Notes: generated by a model not told the origin, from the sequence alone. Counted from the first letter of the stretch, positions 1 to 18,300 are shown. The stretch: DNA of 64,000 nt from Bolinopsis microptera (GCF_026151205.1 NC_087073.1:6345001-6409000); one strand, 5' to 3'. Numbers and translations: made by a program.

Positions 1-293
1 ATTTTACATGACATCACTGCCCTATATGAAATCAAACACCATTGGTAAAATTATTCATTTAAACCGCTAGTCGGTGAAAACTACTAAGTATTAGACCGGA
101 ATATTTTGATGTTACATTTGATAGGGTTCTCGAAAACGTGCAGTGCCCAGGGGTGGAGGAAGTAGGGGGGGGGGGGGCCATGCCCGCCCCCGCCCCCACT
201 TTTCAGCCCCCAGAGGCCATAATATCAAATGCCCCCTCCCCCACTTTTTGATCCAATAAATAATAAAATTGCCAAGAAAGACCCTCAACGTAC

Positions 294-4680
<4,387 letters not shown>

Positions 4681-5658
4681 TCTGGGCATTTTATAATGAA
4701 GTGTTTTTAATGTAAATTTTGAGATGATTAATCAAAGAGTGATATACAGATTTAATATTAAGTATGGAATTTTATGAGACAGTCAGGTTTTAAAACCGTC
4801 CTTTTAGGGTTTTAAACGATGTTAGAGCAGCAATAAGTCGAGTAAAATACAGTCGAGTATTGAAATGAAATGAGGTATTTATATCCCGCTCATATGATTA
4901 ATCAACAACACAAGGAAGGTGGTTAACCATGTCAGACCCATGTCAGAGCGGCTGACTGTGAGTGATGTGAGCAAATGTATAAAAGTATAACTCATTATAT
5001 AAGGCAAAGACAAAATTAAAACATCTTTTATTGTAAACCACACTAAACTAATAGTAGTAGCTTATAAGTAGAAGCAGAAACCATACAATACATGTAGGTA
5101 AACAGAAACGAGAATCTACATTAATTACCTTGCACACAAATTCAATTTTAAAATAAAACAAAAACCCGATCGTTATTATTTAAAAAATGCAAAATAAGCA
5201 AAAAACATCAGTAAAATTAATACATCCTTTATAGATTTTTATCTTTCTTGAATTACTTAAATTAAACTGAATATTATTCTGCAGATTATGATTAAAAAAT
5301 GTGATTGTAGAGATTCACATAGAATGTGAAGTTAAATGGATCTGTAATGCTGCTGTTATAAAATAAAAATTAGGCTTGTGACTCGTCATCTAGGAGTAAG
5401 GAAGATAAGAAATTCACAATCACTTGTTAATGTAAGGGGTTCCAATCAATAAACAGAAGTGCCCTCACAAGTGAAGTCTTAACAAATGTCCCAATAGATG
5501 TGGATTCCGATGGGTAGGTATATATTTTGTTTGATTGGTCAATAGTTGAAGCTGATTGGTTAATTTCTGTCAAGTGTCAAAACAATATGCACCTCCCGAG
5601 TAGAATGTACATCATTCAGTTTTTCTAAACTTTTCAAGAAAAACAACAACACAACCTC

Positions 5659-6535
5659 TCACCTCTTACATGCAATTACTTTGTAAGGCCTCGGGACCCT
5701 AGTCCATCCTTCCGACTGGAACAATTTGATTGAAATATCATTACTGACATCAATGCTCACTGTTGGCCAAATGCTATGAGAGTCTTTCACAAGTTGTGTC
5801 AGTTTTCTGATAATGATTCTGGCTAGTCCTTTACCCCGATGATTCTGTACAACATGCAATTGCCCCATCTGTCCATCTGAATAAATCATTATCCACCCCA
5901 CTGGTAACTTTTCTCTTTCATAATAGAGAGCAACATGGGGCCGTTTGATATTCAGTTTTACATAATCTTCTTTTATTTTGCTGAGTGATTGATCTGCCCC
6001 TATATCTTGACACCAAATACCTGCCACAAACTCAACTTGACTGTCAGAAATCGACCCAAAGCTGTAACCAACAGGTAATCCAGGTATTAACCTAAAGCTA
6101 AGATTTTTAGGCAGAAAATACAACTGGTATCTTTCTCCACTGTTATAACCATGGTCAGTGACTTTATTAAACTTTTCCATAACAGGCATATATAATATTT
6201 CGGGTTGTAAATGTAGAATTATCCTAGAAATGTTTGCTTTCCTCAATTGATCGACAATTTCCTGTCTGAATACTAAGTCAACAAATGTGCTTATTTCTAC
6301 CGAAATTGCCCTACTATCACAGTGAACAGATATTCTATTGATTGTCCCCTCTTTAATAATTCCATAGATCACAGAAAAATAAAGCCCTCTTTCAGAGATA
6401 TAAGATTCGATTGATTGCACTTCTTTGTTGGTATTGGTCCATCCTTTTTCGATCATACTCAGATACAATTTGTACAACAGATTTTCTCCATCAGCCACAT
6501 GAGAAGAATCAATGGTATCACACTTTTCCATATAA
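5659..6535 (-). CDS. GLYAT-like N-acyltransferase (GNAT fold)
   Basis: A single coding exon from ATG 6531 to the stop at 5659 encodes 290 residues, the usual size for glycine N-acyltransferase-like proteins. The C-terminal GNAT domain carries the acetyl/acyl-CoA loop in QNHRGKGLARIIIRKL (about residues 229-244), preceded by KLPVGWIMIYSDGQMGQL. The middle segment FRLIPGLPVGYSFGSI resembles the linker seen in GLYAT and GLYATL proteins. These enzymes transfer an acyl group from acyl-CoA to the amino group of glycine or a similar acceptor; the substrate here is unknown. A good acceptor (TTCATTGCAG) lies four bases before the ATG, so an upstream, probably non-coding, exon is likely. A possible AATAAA lies at 5042-5037, about 620 bases past the stop. 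A different GNAT subfamily is possible but less likely. Confidence 0.8.
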
Positions 6536-7260
6536 CTGCAATGAAATGTAGCCAGGTCTAACAGTTATATTGGTATAACTTATACCAGAAATAATGCTTA
6601 AAATGTTCAGGATTTTATGTTAACTCTAGACTCGGAGAACACCTGTAAATGGCATTGTAACAAAAAGTCAAACAGTCATTCAGGAATATGTAAATAAAAT
6701 AAATAGTAAGCTGTTTTAGAGGTTTAATTGGACAATAAAATCACTACCAGTATCACTAGTAAGTCATAACTGTAAGAAACTAGGCAGTAAGCTGCAGCGA
6801 AATGTCCACAATTTAACCGGACCATTAATATGTACAGGGGGGGGGCCAAAAGTCAGTACCCATACGTTGGCATTAATAGCTCGGTCACTGAGTGCCCAAT
6901 TGAAATAATTCTTTCTGGTATGACTTATTACCACCACTGGTTCGAGGAATTTGTCAAATCGAAAAATATTCCTGTTAATTTTTTTCAAATGAAGGTTCAT
7001 TTTCGCATTTATTTGAAAGTTTGGATAGTCGAATCAAGCCAAATATTATTGAATGGTGTTTGGTCATTTAAATTACATTTGTCCTGAAAAAAAGAGAGTT
7101 CTAGCTTTTCAGATGACTGAGATATGAAGCATAACGAGTTTGTTCATTACATGTGATCAGGTGATTAGGTTGAGAAAAGACAGTTTTTTTTGTTTTGAGA
7201 AAAGACAATTTTATTATCTATCACCAGTTCAATACACGATCAATAAATATACATCCGAAT

Positions 7261-7586
7261 CAGTGGCGTAACTTAGGGCCCCGCAGACCCCGCTGTGCGG
7301 GGGGGCGCCGTATAAGGGGGGCGCAATTTTCCTGAATTTTAGGCCCTTTCACTGAAAAAACGCTTTGTTTGTGTATTTCCCTGTCCAATTTAGCGTTCGG
7401 CCGACGCGAAAAAAATATTTGGGGTACCCTTTTTTTGCTTCAGGGGGCGCAAAAAGCTGTAGGGGGGTGAGAAAAAAAGTACCCGACCTTTTTTTTTTTT
7501 TTTTTTTTTTTTTAGGGACAAAAAATTTTAGGGGGGCGCTTTTCGTCACTGAGCGGGGGGCGCCAACAAGCAAAGTTTCGCCACTG
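7261..7586. mobile_element. hAT-type MITE, copy 1, with 8-bp target-site duplication
   Basis: A 326-bp element begins CAGTGGCGTAACTT and ends in the complement CGCCACTG. It is flanked by a perfect 8-bp direct repeat, ATCCGAAT (7253-7260 and 7587-7594). An 8-bp duplication with CAG-type ends is the hallmark of hAT elements. There is no transposase, and an internal T run of about 23 bases is present. A second copy lies at 48369-48695. Confidence 0.9.
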
Positions 7587-8149
7587 ATCCGAATAAACTT
7601 GATTTAAAAGAAAATGATACAAGTATGCTAGCAGCTAGCGTGCTTGTATTTAATCAATATACACGCTGTTAAAAAGGGTCTGACCACCAACCACACCGCC
7701 ACTCACATTAGCACAGCTGGTGAAAGGACCCAGGCGCTATTAAAAGCTTTTATGAGCCCTGGTTGACTGCTGAGAGTGGCGACAGGTCTGACATTAATTT
7801 TGCATTAGTTTTTCTTATATTCCAGTAAAATTTAAGTTTTGAGTTATATGATTGTCATGCGATATTTAAGTCACAGCTGCTCGCAATACATTATTGCTTA
7901 TAAAATTGTTAAATATGCTCGCTATATACTTAACTTTTAGATACCGCATGTACATATTAAGGCTATTGAGGCTAGATCCGCATTATTGGAATTGTGCAGA
8001 GAGCCAATTACGGTGTTGTAATTGGGTAATCATTGAGTACCCTATCAATTTTGCTAACGAGATAAACAAATTGCTTGATAACTTCGTCATTTTAAATCCG
8101 TTTCGCACCATCTTTTCATATTATATTTCAGATTAAATGACCTATTGCA

Positions 8150-8370
8150 ATATGTTACAACGGAGTCTCTAACATGTTCACAAACACGAGTATAAGCAAT
8201 TCAATGTTCATTGGGTGTGGCCCCCAAAAATCGAATTTTCAAATTTTGGTGACGGAATCCTCGAACAAGTAGGTACAGTATGCCATCTGGAAAGCAACAA
8301 CTCTCAAATATAAAACAGGGCGGTGGTAAAAGACCCAACGTATGGGTACTGACTTTTGCCCCCCCTGTAC
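8150..8370. repeat. Interspersed repeat with TGACTTTTGCCCCCC end
   Basis: The stretch 8055-8215 is closely repeated at 40409-40570 (from TAACGAGATAAACAAATTGC on). The terminus GGGTACTGACTTTTGCCCCC at 8345-8364 also occurs at 40566-40585, and inverted at 6833-6862. This looks like a MITE family ending in a C/G run. No coding content. Confidence 0.6.
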
Positions 8371-8434
8371 ATTGAAAGGTGTTGCCCACACTTATAACAG
8401 CGATGCGAAGCAGAGATAAAAAACACACATACTA

Positions 8435-8955
8435 CCTTAGTCGGTAATATTATGGGGGGAAACTTATGGGTGTTAAAAATATGGACTGTTATAAATATGG
8501 TTCTTTGGCCCGAAATTCGACCCCCACAATTTTAACTGCAACTTTCCTTTCATGAAAAAATCTCAAATCAAAAATATTGATCAAATTTTTTTCACAATTA
8601 TAACCACATTGCCGCTTTCACACCAAATTTAATATTTTTTTCATTAGATATCCAATTGAAATTGTTCCTAGTTAACCCCTCAAATTGAAAGGATGGGGGG
8701 AATAGTAGACAAATCAGACTTTTTGAACCAGAACTAGCTTCAATTCAGCAAACAATAGCGTAAGCATACTTCTAGACGTGAATGAAAGAAAAGTTAAAAG
8801 CATATTATGACTGGTATACCAAAAGGAACACCAAAATTTGACTCGGGGGTTAAATTATGGGGGGGGGGGGGGGGGGGGGGGTAAAAATATGGACTGTTAT
8901 GAATATGGTTCTTTGGCCCAAAAAGGACCAAATTAGACACCCCATAATATTATCG
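8435..8955. mobile_element. Probable MITE with inverted ends and internal direct repeat
   Basis: The left end GGTAATATTATGGGG pairs with CCCCATAATATTATCG on the right. Inside, AAAATATGGACTGTTAT plus the next 15 bases recurs at about 8477 and 8884, beside a G run (about 8861-8881). No ORF. Boundaries are approximate. Confidence 0.5.
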
Positions 8956-10689
8956 AGTAAAGTATTGATAAAAAAACTAAGACAAGCTCTAGAAGTTTGA
9001 GATCAACATTGAACTATTGAAGTCAACTGCAGGCAACGACTGGCAACGGGAAATACAGCTTGATCAGACTTAAGTATGCTTCTTGATGAACAACGAAAGA
9101 CATCAAACTTGGTTAAATGTTATATAACTTAATGCTACATGCCATATAATACTTTATAGACAATAACCTTCAATTATTATGTAATTGAACTGTGAACATA
9201 ATCCCATCCCTTTCTCGCTTGTTTTTTCTTCCAATAACTGAATTATGATAGGATTTGACCTCTACCAGTATACATATTACAACTATAACAGTGAGTTGGC
9301 GAGTTGCATTCATACGATGTTTCAGGAAGCCCATGAGTCCGGCTTGTAATATGCAATTTTTCAGCATCATCTGTGGTAGCTGCACTGAAAGTATTTTAGC
9401 GTCTTGTGTTTGTACGTGTACATTCTATTCTTTGCTGTTTATTGTGTGTCATACTGCCGTATGTTATTTATGATATTTGGCTTTTGTAAATTGAGCGTAG
9501 ATGGTTCCTTAACTTAACTGTTGTGCATGTTGACAACAGTGATTGTCATACTTATATTGACTGAAATGAGTTATTGATTGGATGAAATCATTGAAATGTC
9601 TTAGAATTTTTGTCCTGCTTGAACAAACCACTTCAAATAACCGTGATCGCATTTAATTTAATTTAAAATAAAAAATGTTAATTGGACTACATTATGATTA
9701 TTTAACAAATATAACAAATCGCCGGGTTGATTATTGTTAATGGAATACTATATTTTTAAAAATTAAAATAAATTATACGTTTTTGATATTTTTGTCAGTT
9801 CTAATTTTGGAATCGGTGACGCGCGGCTCAAATTCATACAAATTAGTATAATGTGATTTGTTACATGTAAATTGTTATTACATATTATACCATTTACCTA
9901 ACTTTATTCCTATTTCCCTCGCCCGTTCTCAGATCACGTTAGCCCAGATTTGATATTCATGTGACGTGAAAAAGTGCCGCGCACACGCGCCGCGCGAACA
10001 TTATTTAAATTTGCACCTCACGGCTCACACTAAAAAATATTTTTTCGGTTTGCACACAATTTTATTTACTTGTGGACCAAGTCTATTATGTTAAATGAAT
10101 GGAGAATGACAGCTGCCATGCTGATTGACGGATGTTACTCGTCTAAATTTCTTCGAAGTAGCGCGCCGCTTTCTTTTCGAAATGCCCGATGGCAAGTGCT
10201 ACGAAGTAGCGCGCGCCGGGCCAAATCACAACCATGGTTGTAGCGCGATGCACTACTGGGTCGCGCCGCGCATCAAATAATTCTTCTCGCAGATCGGCGA
10301 AATGCGAAGGATTGACATCGTGAATTAATAACAATGGTCAACCACAACAGGTATTAAATTTGAATTCTTGCAGATGTAGGTTACTAGTGTGTGATTGAGG
10401 TTCGGTATTGTGATTGCAGCAATTTTGAAATGTATTTTGGAAAAAAAAGTAATATGCTAGTGTTACAGACTTAGAACGTTTACATACTCCGGCCGTATTC
10501 CTGGAGTTAATCCAGACGTTTGGAAAGCAGTGGCTGGGACTAGAGACGCACAAATCTAATATATAACAAGGTCTATGCTAGACTTGGGAGGCGAAGATCA
10601 AATGTCCATCTGCATCAAACAGACTGGAACCTTTTATTCTCCAAAAGTTCAAGATGTCATGTGTAAAATACAATTACAATTGTAAAAGA

Positions 10690-11100
10690 TTAAAAAAAAC
10701 TACCCGAAGGCAGCTGTACTCGTCAATAACGATTTAATAAACATCAGCTAATTGGTTACTGGGCCGCGCTCAGCCTGTCATTCCGCCTAATCTCTATGTT
10801 TATGAACATGATAGCCTAATTGGACTCTAAGTCTAATATAACTATAACGCGCCCGTATCCCGAAATACTAGGTCATAGGTATCGACCCGAACTCAACTCA
10901 AAAAGATTTTGACTGCATCTGATTGATGTAATTAATCGAAACTTATTACAATTCGTAAGCCGTGAATGAATGGGAAAAGCGAGCGATCGATTTCATTCTC
11001 AGTATCATTTTGCATTTGTTGACGGTCATTCAAATTTATATCATTTACTTTTGTTTGGGAAAGAGAGACACTGGTAGCGGTCCACTCTACCCAACTATGA
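10690..11100. repeat. Partial copy of the 62.4 kb foldback family
   Basis: ACTACCCGAAGGCAGCTGTA and the following internal segment match 62,624-62,790. GGGAAAGAGAGACACTGG and surrounding sequence (10,960-11,100) match the right arm of the foldback at 62,810-62,950. The left arm is missing. Confidence 0.7.
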
Positions 11101-11775
11101 GTTTTGGTCAAATTTAACTATTATAGCTATATTCAATTTCGTGATTAAAATAGTTATACTTATAGTTTACCAGGCGTGTCTGTCTCTATGGGTGGCGCTC
11201 TTTTCGAGACCCTGCATACATATACGTGAGAGGAGCGAGCAATTAACTATAGCAAGCTAGGTAAACTACTACTACTACTACTTAGCAAGCTAGGTAAATT
11301 AATAGTATTTCAAACAATCGGAAATAAAACTCGTTATTTAAAGTTAAATCAATGTGAATGCTACTATAATTATAAAGGTTGAATAAAACACATGATGAAT
11401 GTATGTAAGTACATAACCATCATTATCATTAGCAAAATTGGTTTCGTGTTTTTAATACTGCATGCACGATCTCACAAGCTAATCATTTAGCGATCTTCAA
11501 TATGAATAAATTAAAACGTAAAACTAAAAGTGAAATTTAGCATAAAACAATGGGAATAATAAAAATTGAAAAGCAGTCCTACGCTACCTACTGTCATTTC
11601 ATAGTGCTACTATAAAGCTCTCGCAGTCATTTGCTCGTCTAGTTCACTGTCCATGAGTGACCTCCTGAAACTCATTTCCTATCATATCGTCGTGTCTCAT
11701 CTTCACATCATCATCTGCAACACCTCAATAATCTGTGTAACTCTTTTTCGAACAGTCCTTCATTTCGTCGTTAAA

Positions 11776-12330
11776 CTACAAAACTAGTTTATAGTTTAAC
11801 ACATCTCTTCCTTTTTCAAGTGTCCAGATCCTTGTTTCCTCTACAGATCCTATGTTGGATTTGAACTGGTTGACGAGTTGCTTGATGTAGCTGCTGTCGG
11901 AGGAGTAGCCCGAACTACTTCTCGTTGTGCTCGTGCTGTCTTGAGATGGTTTCCTCAGTTCCTTCGTTTCGGCTTGCAACTTCTTCTTCAGGTCAAGGTC
12001 CATGCCACTCTTTCTTCTGCTTGCGATGTAGTAAGCCTGCTTGCAGAGACCCATCTTATCCAGGACAAAGAGGAAGTCCTTCTTGAATCCAGCTCGAGAG
12101 AGTGAGTATAGGAATGGGTTAGCGCAGGCGTTCAGAGGCAGGAAGAAAACGACAAGGATCTTAGCGTTAGAGGTCGTTATCAGTGGCTTCTCTAGGGCGG
12201 CGCTGACTCCACAAACCACGATAGGCAACCAACACAACACGTCTGTTAGGATAATCAGTGCCATCCTCAGAGTTTCACGGAAATCTGCGTTATCCAGCGG
12301 CTTTTGGAGGTGCCTCACGTTGCAGAATAT
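11776..12330 (-). CDS. LGR exon 23: TM6, TM7 and cytoplasmic tail
   Basis: Codes 184 residues and the TAG stop. [19 protein letters not shown] is TM6 and [20 protein letters not shown] is TM7, with NPFLY as the NPxxY motif. The tail of about 100 residues starts [17 protein letters not shown], with a likely palmitoylated Cys. It contains a Ser/Thr cluster ([19 protein letters not shown]) suited to GRK phosphorylation and arrestin binding, which is inference. Confidence 0.9.
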   Translation of the reverse strand: MFCNVRHLQKPLDNADFRETLRMALIILTDVLCWLPIVVCGVSAALEKPLITTSNAKILVVFFLPLNACANPFLYSLSRAGFKKDFLFVLDKMGLCKQAYYIASRRKSGMDLDLKKKLQAETKELRKPSQDSTSTTRSSSGYSSDSSYIKQLVNQFKSNIGSVEETRIWTLEKGRDVLNYKLVL

Positions 12331-15300
12331 CTGGAAATGATAGGCCATGATAAATATGTATACACGTTTGTGTCAACAATTTACATCACTAATCTTCGAT
12401 AAGATTAAAACTTTAAAAGTGAGATTATGTTGAGATTATGTTGATTAGCGCACAATTTGTGCTTCATCATATTCTGTGCTTATGTATATTGTATCTGTAC
12501 TTCCGCTATTCACGACATTGCAGTGAAATGGTCTGCACAGAGGCCGTTATGGAAACGTCTGACAAAGAACGGTCGACATACGATTAAAAGTCTCCCTTAC
12601 TTTTCAACACGTTGAAACAAGAACAAAATATAAAGCTGAGACAATTAGAAGTTCACGTCTGTTCGGTACGTGTTTAAAAGTAACTTCGCAAGTGTGACCT
12701 CGAGTCGTAGACAGCAAGGAGACACAGTTCCGTCACGCACAATGAACTCCTTCAAACGGGCGGAACAAAAGTGTTTTGTCGCGGAACAGTACGGAGTGTT
12801 GATTGTTGACATGCTTGCAAATTGGGGAGCTAATTTTGCTGACATTTTGGCCGAAGAAAGGGTTAACAAGGATACAAAGGTGAAAATAAGAAAACGTACC
12901 GTGAGATAGCAGTAGATGATAATAGTGACAGCGATTGTGTTTATCACCATCAGGGACAGTATCAGAGCCAGACTCTTTCCATCACCAGTCTGAAAAAGGT
13001 CGTGATTAGTTTGAGCTGTACAAAGAGATTCGCAACCTTGTATGGCTAGTTAGAATTTAAATAAACGCGGGCAGCAACAATTTCGATGCTGTATTACTAT
13101 TAGCCAAAGTACAACTACCTTATCGGTCATAATTATCACGGACATTACTTTAACGCTGAAGACCTTAGCGTGAATAATTAAGTCCGTGAAAATAATGTCT
13201 GTGGCATTAAGGTCCGTGAATAATAAAGTCCGGTAGTTATTTCCATTAATTTTAGTGTGTGTGAGTCCCTATATATGCGTATTGCGTACATATGTGTGTA
13301 GCCGATTACCATATTAGTTTATTAGTATGCTAGGACTAATATCAAATATAATCACTCCTCAGTCACATTCTAGGGTACAGAAAAAGGGTAAACCACGTAT
13401 TAAAAATCACCACAAATTTTCACAATTTTTGGACATTTTTGGGCGGTCATGAGTGTGAATAATTATGTCCGTGAAAAATTTGGGCCGTGAAAAACTTGTC
13501 CGTGACAATTATGTCCGATAAGGTAGTCGGCACCACGACTACATTTCTAAGCTATTGCCAAGTTTTTGTACACAGAAAACGAACAATGAAGGTCAAGCTG
13601 GAGGTATTCATGACCGAAATATAGACCCAGGAACGCGTTCTTTACATGTCTTTTAAAACTTTAAAATACCAACGGGCCAGTTTATAATTTATTCAATAGT
13701 TTATTCAGGAGCTGGCCAGTATTTTAGGCTATCCTTACATATCTTTACATGACAAATATAGTTTTTCCATCGGCAAAATCGGACAGTGTAAAGTTGTACT
13801 ATCCTGCAACTTTGTCATTAGCCACAGTTGCAGTTTTTGGTGCTCATCTAAGGGAGGGTGACCTTTCGGCCTCAACCAATACTGGTATGTGCGTACCTAA
13901 TACTGAAAACTAGTGGTCAAAATGGCGCCCTCGCTTTGTAACATCGGTCTGGATGGAAAGCACGAGGCCATTTTGATGATGCACTGAGTTTTAAAGTACT
14001 TAAATTTGAGAATATCAAAGACATTTTATGCATTTGTAATTTGTAGATATCAAAGACATTTTATGCATTTGTCGACCAAAGTTTATTTTCAATACCTGTG
14101 AAGGAAGGCAGAATGCCACGAGGCTGTAGTCAGAAAATCCGAGAAGTGGAAGAGCGCCGGCTGTAGCAGAGATAATCCATCCAATCAGCTGAAAGAGAGC
14201 TTGGTTAGAGAACACGTGGGATGATCAGTTAAAAAAAGAGAGGCTAGGCCTAACCTAGGTAACCTAGCAACAGTAACCTGGTGGCCCACGAGAGGATAGC
14301 ATGGGGATGCTCTGTCTGCCTCTGGGACATGGCAATCCTGGTGGAGATTGCCGGAGAAATCAAAGTGAATAGTGAAGGATGGTGTTATGAGGGGAGATGA
14401 GTCATAAAGGAACGCTTTAGTGCCAGCTGGGTGTGGAAAAGAAAAATGGGCTAAGACAACGTGTGAGTAGTCTCTCTGTCACGCCGGTCTGGTCCAGCTC
14501 CTCTGGCACAATTAAGCGTTTGGTGCGGTTTGCGAAATTGACAATAGTGGAGATGTTTTGGTTGTCGAATCAGATCAGTTTGTAATGGTCCTAGTTGAGG
14601 TGTGGTCCTACACACAAGTGTAAAATGGCGCACTCTTGTGTGGTCTGTTGAGGATTGATGTGGTATAAGACAGTGTGCTTTGTGGTGTGTTCTCTTAGTG
14701 GTGTTAGTGGTGTTAGTGGTGTTAGTGGTGTTAGTGGTGTTAGTGGTGTTAGTGATGTTAGTAGTGTTAGTGATGTTAGTAGTGTTAGTGGTGTTAGTAG
14801 TGTTAGTGGTGTTATTAGTGTATTCTGTTAGTGGTGTTAGTTTGATGTCTGGAGAGTGGTTTATCAAGGTGGCGGGGAGGATGTTGTTAAACTGTAGCTA
14901 TGTCAACAGTTAGTCGTCACAGAAAGAGAGAAAAAGGGGTTCTGGCTCTACTCTGCTCCAAACAGACAGCTGAAGTGTGAGTGGTTACAATGTGTTGACT
15001 GTTGCTATGGTAACCACGTGACATGTTAAGAATGCAGAGTGTCAACACCCCCAGTTTAAATGTTTCGAGTGGTGAAATTTCTACGACTTGACTCCAGACA
15101 ATGGTGCAGTCTGTTTAAATCTGCCAGTTTCACGGCTTCGTTCACCCAGCTTGCAGTTACCCCACCATGGCAGCAAGTTAGAGAACATGGCAAATGTTAC
15201 AGCGGGAAACTAATCGTTGCGCGGAAAAATCAGGTCCAGCCTAAAGTTTGGAACCGAACGTTTAAAGCCTGATATTCTTAAACACCGTGTACTGTGTAGT

Positions 15301-18300
15301 CAACAGTCAAAAAGTGTTTGTTTATTGAAGGTAAATAGGGAAAATATAACGAGTCTGAAGACATAGAAGCTTTGTGCAGCGAACAAAGAACTGACAATAG
15401 TTAGATTCTCTGTTCGTGATAATATTTCGAAAGTCTCGCCACCCCAGACAATTAGTCATGAAGTTATGGACCACCTTACTAACTTTTTCACGGTTGCCGG
15501 TTCCGTGGTATTTGGCAAAGGTTTTTTTGAGTGGATGCCAATTTTACAGAAGTTCTGCAGCAAAATCACGTTTGCAATTTCAACACCGATGAGGATCGTT
15601 TTTAGAATGGGGTGGCATTGAAAAAAAGCGGGACATGATTTTTAAAATCACTAAGTTCCACAAATTCTCGGTAGAAAGCAGCCCGAAAACTTCCCACTAG
15701 TATTTTTACTGAGCTCACGAGGAAAACTTGCTAAATTCCTTTGCCTGAACCCTAAATTCTATTTATCATACCATGATAAATGAATAATCGAATAAATCTA
15801 TGATATATTTTCGTAAAATTAGCATGCGTTATTTGTCCCCCGCATACCCACGGCACCAGGCATCCTACCGGTGAGCACTCCTCAAAATAACCATGTTACT
15901 AGGGTTACTATTCCGTTACTAACCATAGCAAATGCAATGTGGCGGGTTTTAAGGTGTTTGTAGGGGTTGGAATAGTGGATAATCGTGACCATCCTCTCCA
16001 CGCTGATCACTGTTAGTGTGAAGACTGACAACTCGCTGCTAAACGTCACCATGAACCCTGCAATCTGGAGATTGGGACACTGGTTAGTGGGGATATGGAA
16101 ATTGGGACACTGGTTAGTGGGGATATTGAGATAGGGACACTGGTTAGTGGGGATATAATCCTGCAATCTGGAGATTGGGACACTGGTTAGTGGGGATATA
16201 ATCCTGCAATCTGGAGGTGGGACACTGGTTAGTGGGGATATAATCCTGCAATCTGGAGGTGGGACACTGGTTAGTGGGGATATAATCCTGCAATCTGGAG
16301 ATTGGGACACTGGTTAGTGGGGATATAATCCTGCAATCTGGAGATTGGGACACTGGTTAGTGGGGATATAATCCTGCAATCTGGAGATTGGGACACTGGT
16401 TAGTGGGGATATTAAGATTGGGACACTGGTTAGTGGGGATATTGAGATTGGGACACTGGTTAGTGGGGATATTGAGATTGGGACACTGGTTAGTGGGGAT
16501 CTAATCCTGCAATCTGGAGATTGGGACACTGGTTAGTGGGGATATAATCCTGCAATCTGGAGATTGGGACACTGGTTAGTGGGGATATAATCCTGCAATC
16601 TGGAGATTGGGACACTGGTTAGTGGGGATATTAAGATTGGGACACTGGTTAGTGGGGATATTGAGATTGGGACACTGGTTAGTGGGGATATTGAGATAGG
16701 GACACTGGTTAGTGGGGATATTGAGATAGGGACACTGGTTAGTGGGGATATAATCCTGCAATCTGGAGATTGGGACACTGGTTAGTGGGGATATAATCCT
16801 GCAATCTGGAGATTGGGACACTGGTTAGTGGGGATATAATCCTGCAATCTGGAGATTGGGACACTGGTTAGTGGGGATATTAAGATTGGGACACTGGTTA
16901 GTGGGGATATTGAGATTGGGACACTGGTTAGTGGGGATATTGAGATTGGGACACTGGTTAGTGGGGATCTAATCCTGCAATCCGGAGATTGGGACACTGG
17001 TTAGTGGCGATGTGGAGATTGGGACACTGGTTAGTGGGGATATAATCCTGCAATCTGGAGATTGGGACACTGGTTAGTGGGGATATGGAGATTGGGACAC
17101 TGGTTAGTGGGTATATAATCCTGCATTCTTGAGATTGGGACACTGGTTAGTGGGGATATGGAGATTGGGACACTGGTTAGTGGGGATATAATCCTGCAAT
17201 CTGGAGATTGGGACACTGGTTAGTGGGGATATGGAGATTGGGACACTGGTTAGTGGGGATATGGAGATTGGGACACTGGTTAGTGGGTATCTAATCCTGC
17301 AATCCGGAGATTGGGACACTGGTTAGTGGGGATATGGAGATTGGGACACTGGTTAGTGGGTATATAATCCTGCATTCTTGAGATTGGGACACTGGTTAGT
17401 GGGGATATGGAGATTGGGACACTGGTTAGTGGGGATATAATCCTGCAATCTGGAGATTGGGACACTGGTTAGTGGGGATATGGAGATTGGGACACTGGTT
17501 AGTGGGGATATGGAGATTGGGACACTGGTTAGTGGGTATCTAATCCTGCAATCCGGAGATTGGGACACTGGTTAGTGGGGATATGGAGATTGGGACACTG
17601 GTTAGTGGGGATCTAATCCTGCAATCTGGAGATTGGGACACTGGTTAGTGGGGATATTGAGATTGGGACACTGGTTAGTGGGGATATTGAGATTGGGACA
17701 CTGGTTAGTGGGGATATAATACTGGTTACTAAAAATTTGACTATGGACATTGTGGCTTGTGCATTGCAAAGTACTGCAGTACTGCAGTAACCATGGTTAC
17801 AGGGCAGGATTAATAAACTGATCACCCTGTGTTTCAAAACATTTACATAAGTTTTCTTTTCTTGTCGAGCAACTTGCCAAATACGTCACTTATTCAGAAG
17901 GGAGTTGCTTTAACCTCAAAAAGCCGACACACCTTAGCTACAAATTCTACAGAACCAGAGAATCAGGGGCCCTTTAGTATGGCCTAATTGCAAAGTTCTG
18001 ATTACTGGCTCCACCTTGTGTCTAGTGGCACTGCGTAATACCTCTGTCTCGCCACTCCAAACAGAGGGAGGGGTGATTCCCAGAGGACAAACATTACCTG
18101 GCCACTATTCAGGGTTTTCAGTGTTCATATATCATCAGTTTTAGCATTAAGGACAGGTGCTGAGTTACCACATTAACTACCACTACCGGACAACTTCATA
18201 ACTCAACTACAACCAACAAAACGTTAAAGTTTACCTTGCAGCCGGCTCCATTCTGCCAGTCCATAGCAAAGTCTTCGTAGAGACCATAGGTTTTAGCGTC

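Larger units (their letters stand above)
7600..11770. other. Gene-free stretch left of the LGR gene
   Basis: Apart from the repeats listed separately, no ORF here has a recognisable domain or a plausible splice structure. 10,140-10,290 is unusually CpG-rich (GCGCGC clusters); parts recur at 43,285-43,320 and 54,895-55,005. The stretch 10,690-11,100 is a diverged single-arm copy of the foldback element at 62,442-62,970. Nothing else stands out. Confidence 0.6.

Noticed and set aside
14451-14913. Thr/Asn-repeat and Val/Leu-repeat ORFs
   Set aside because: Frames through a 9-bp tandem repeat inside an LGR intron.
16065-17720. CRISPR-like array
   Set aside because: Units are tandem without unique spacers, in an intron of an animal gene; it is a minisatellite.
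15882-17837. Series of ORFs with SPLTSVPIS and PTNQCP repeats
   Set aside because: Frames through the intronic minisatellite; only the part at 16064-15924 is a real exon.
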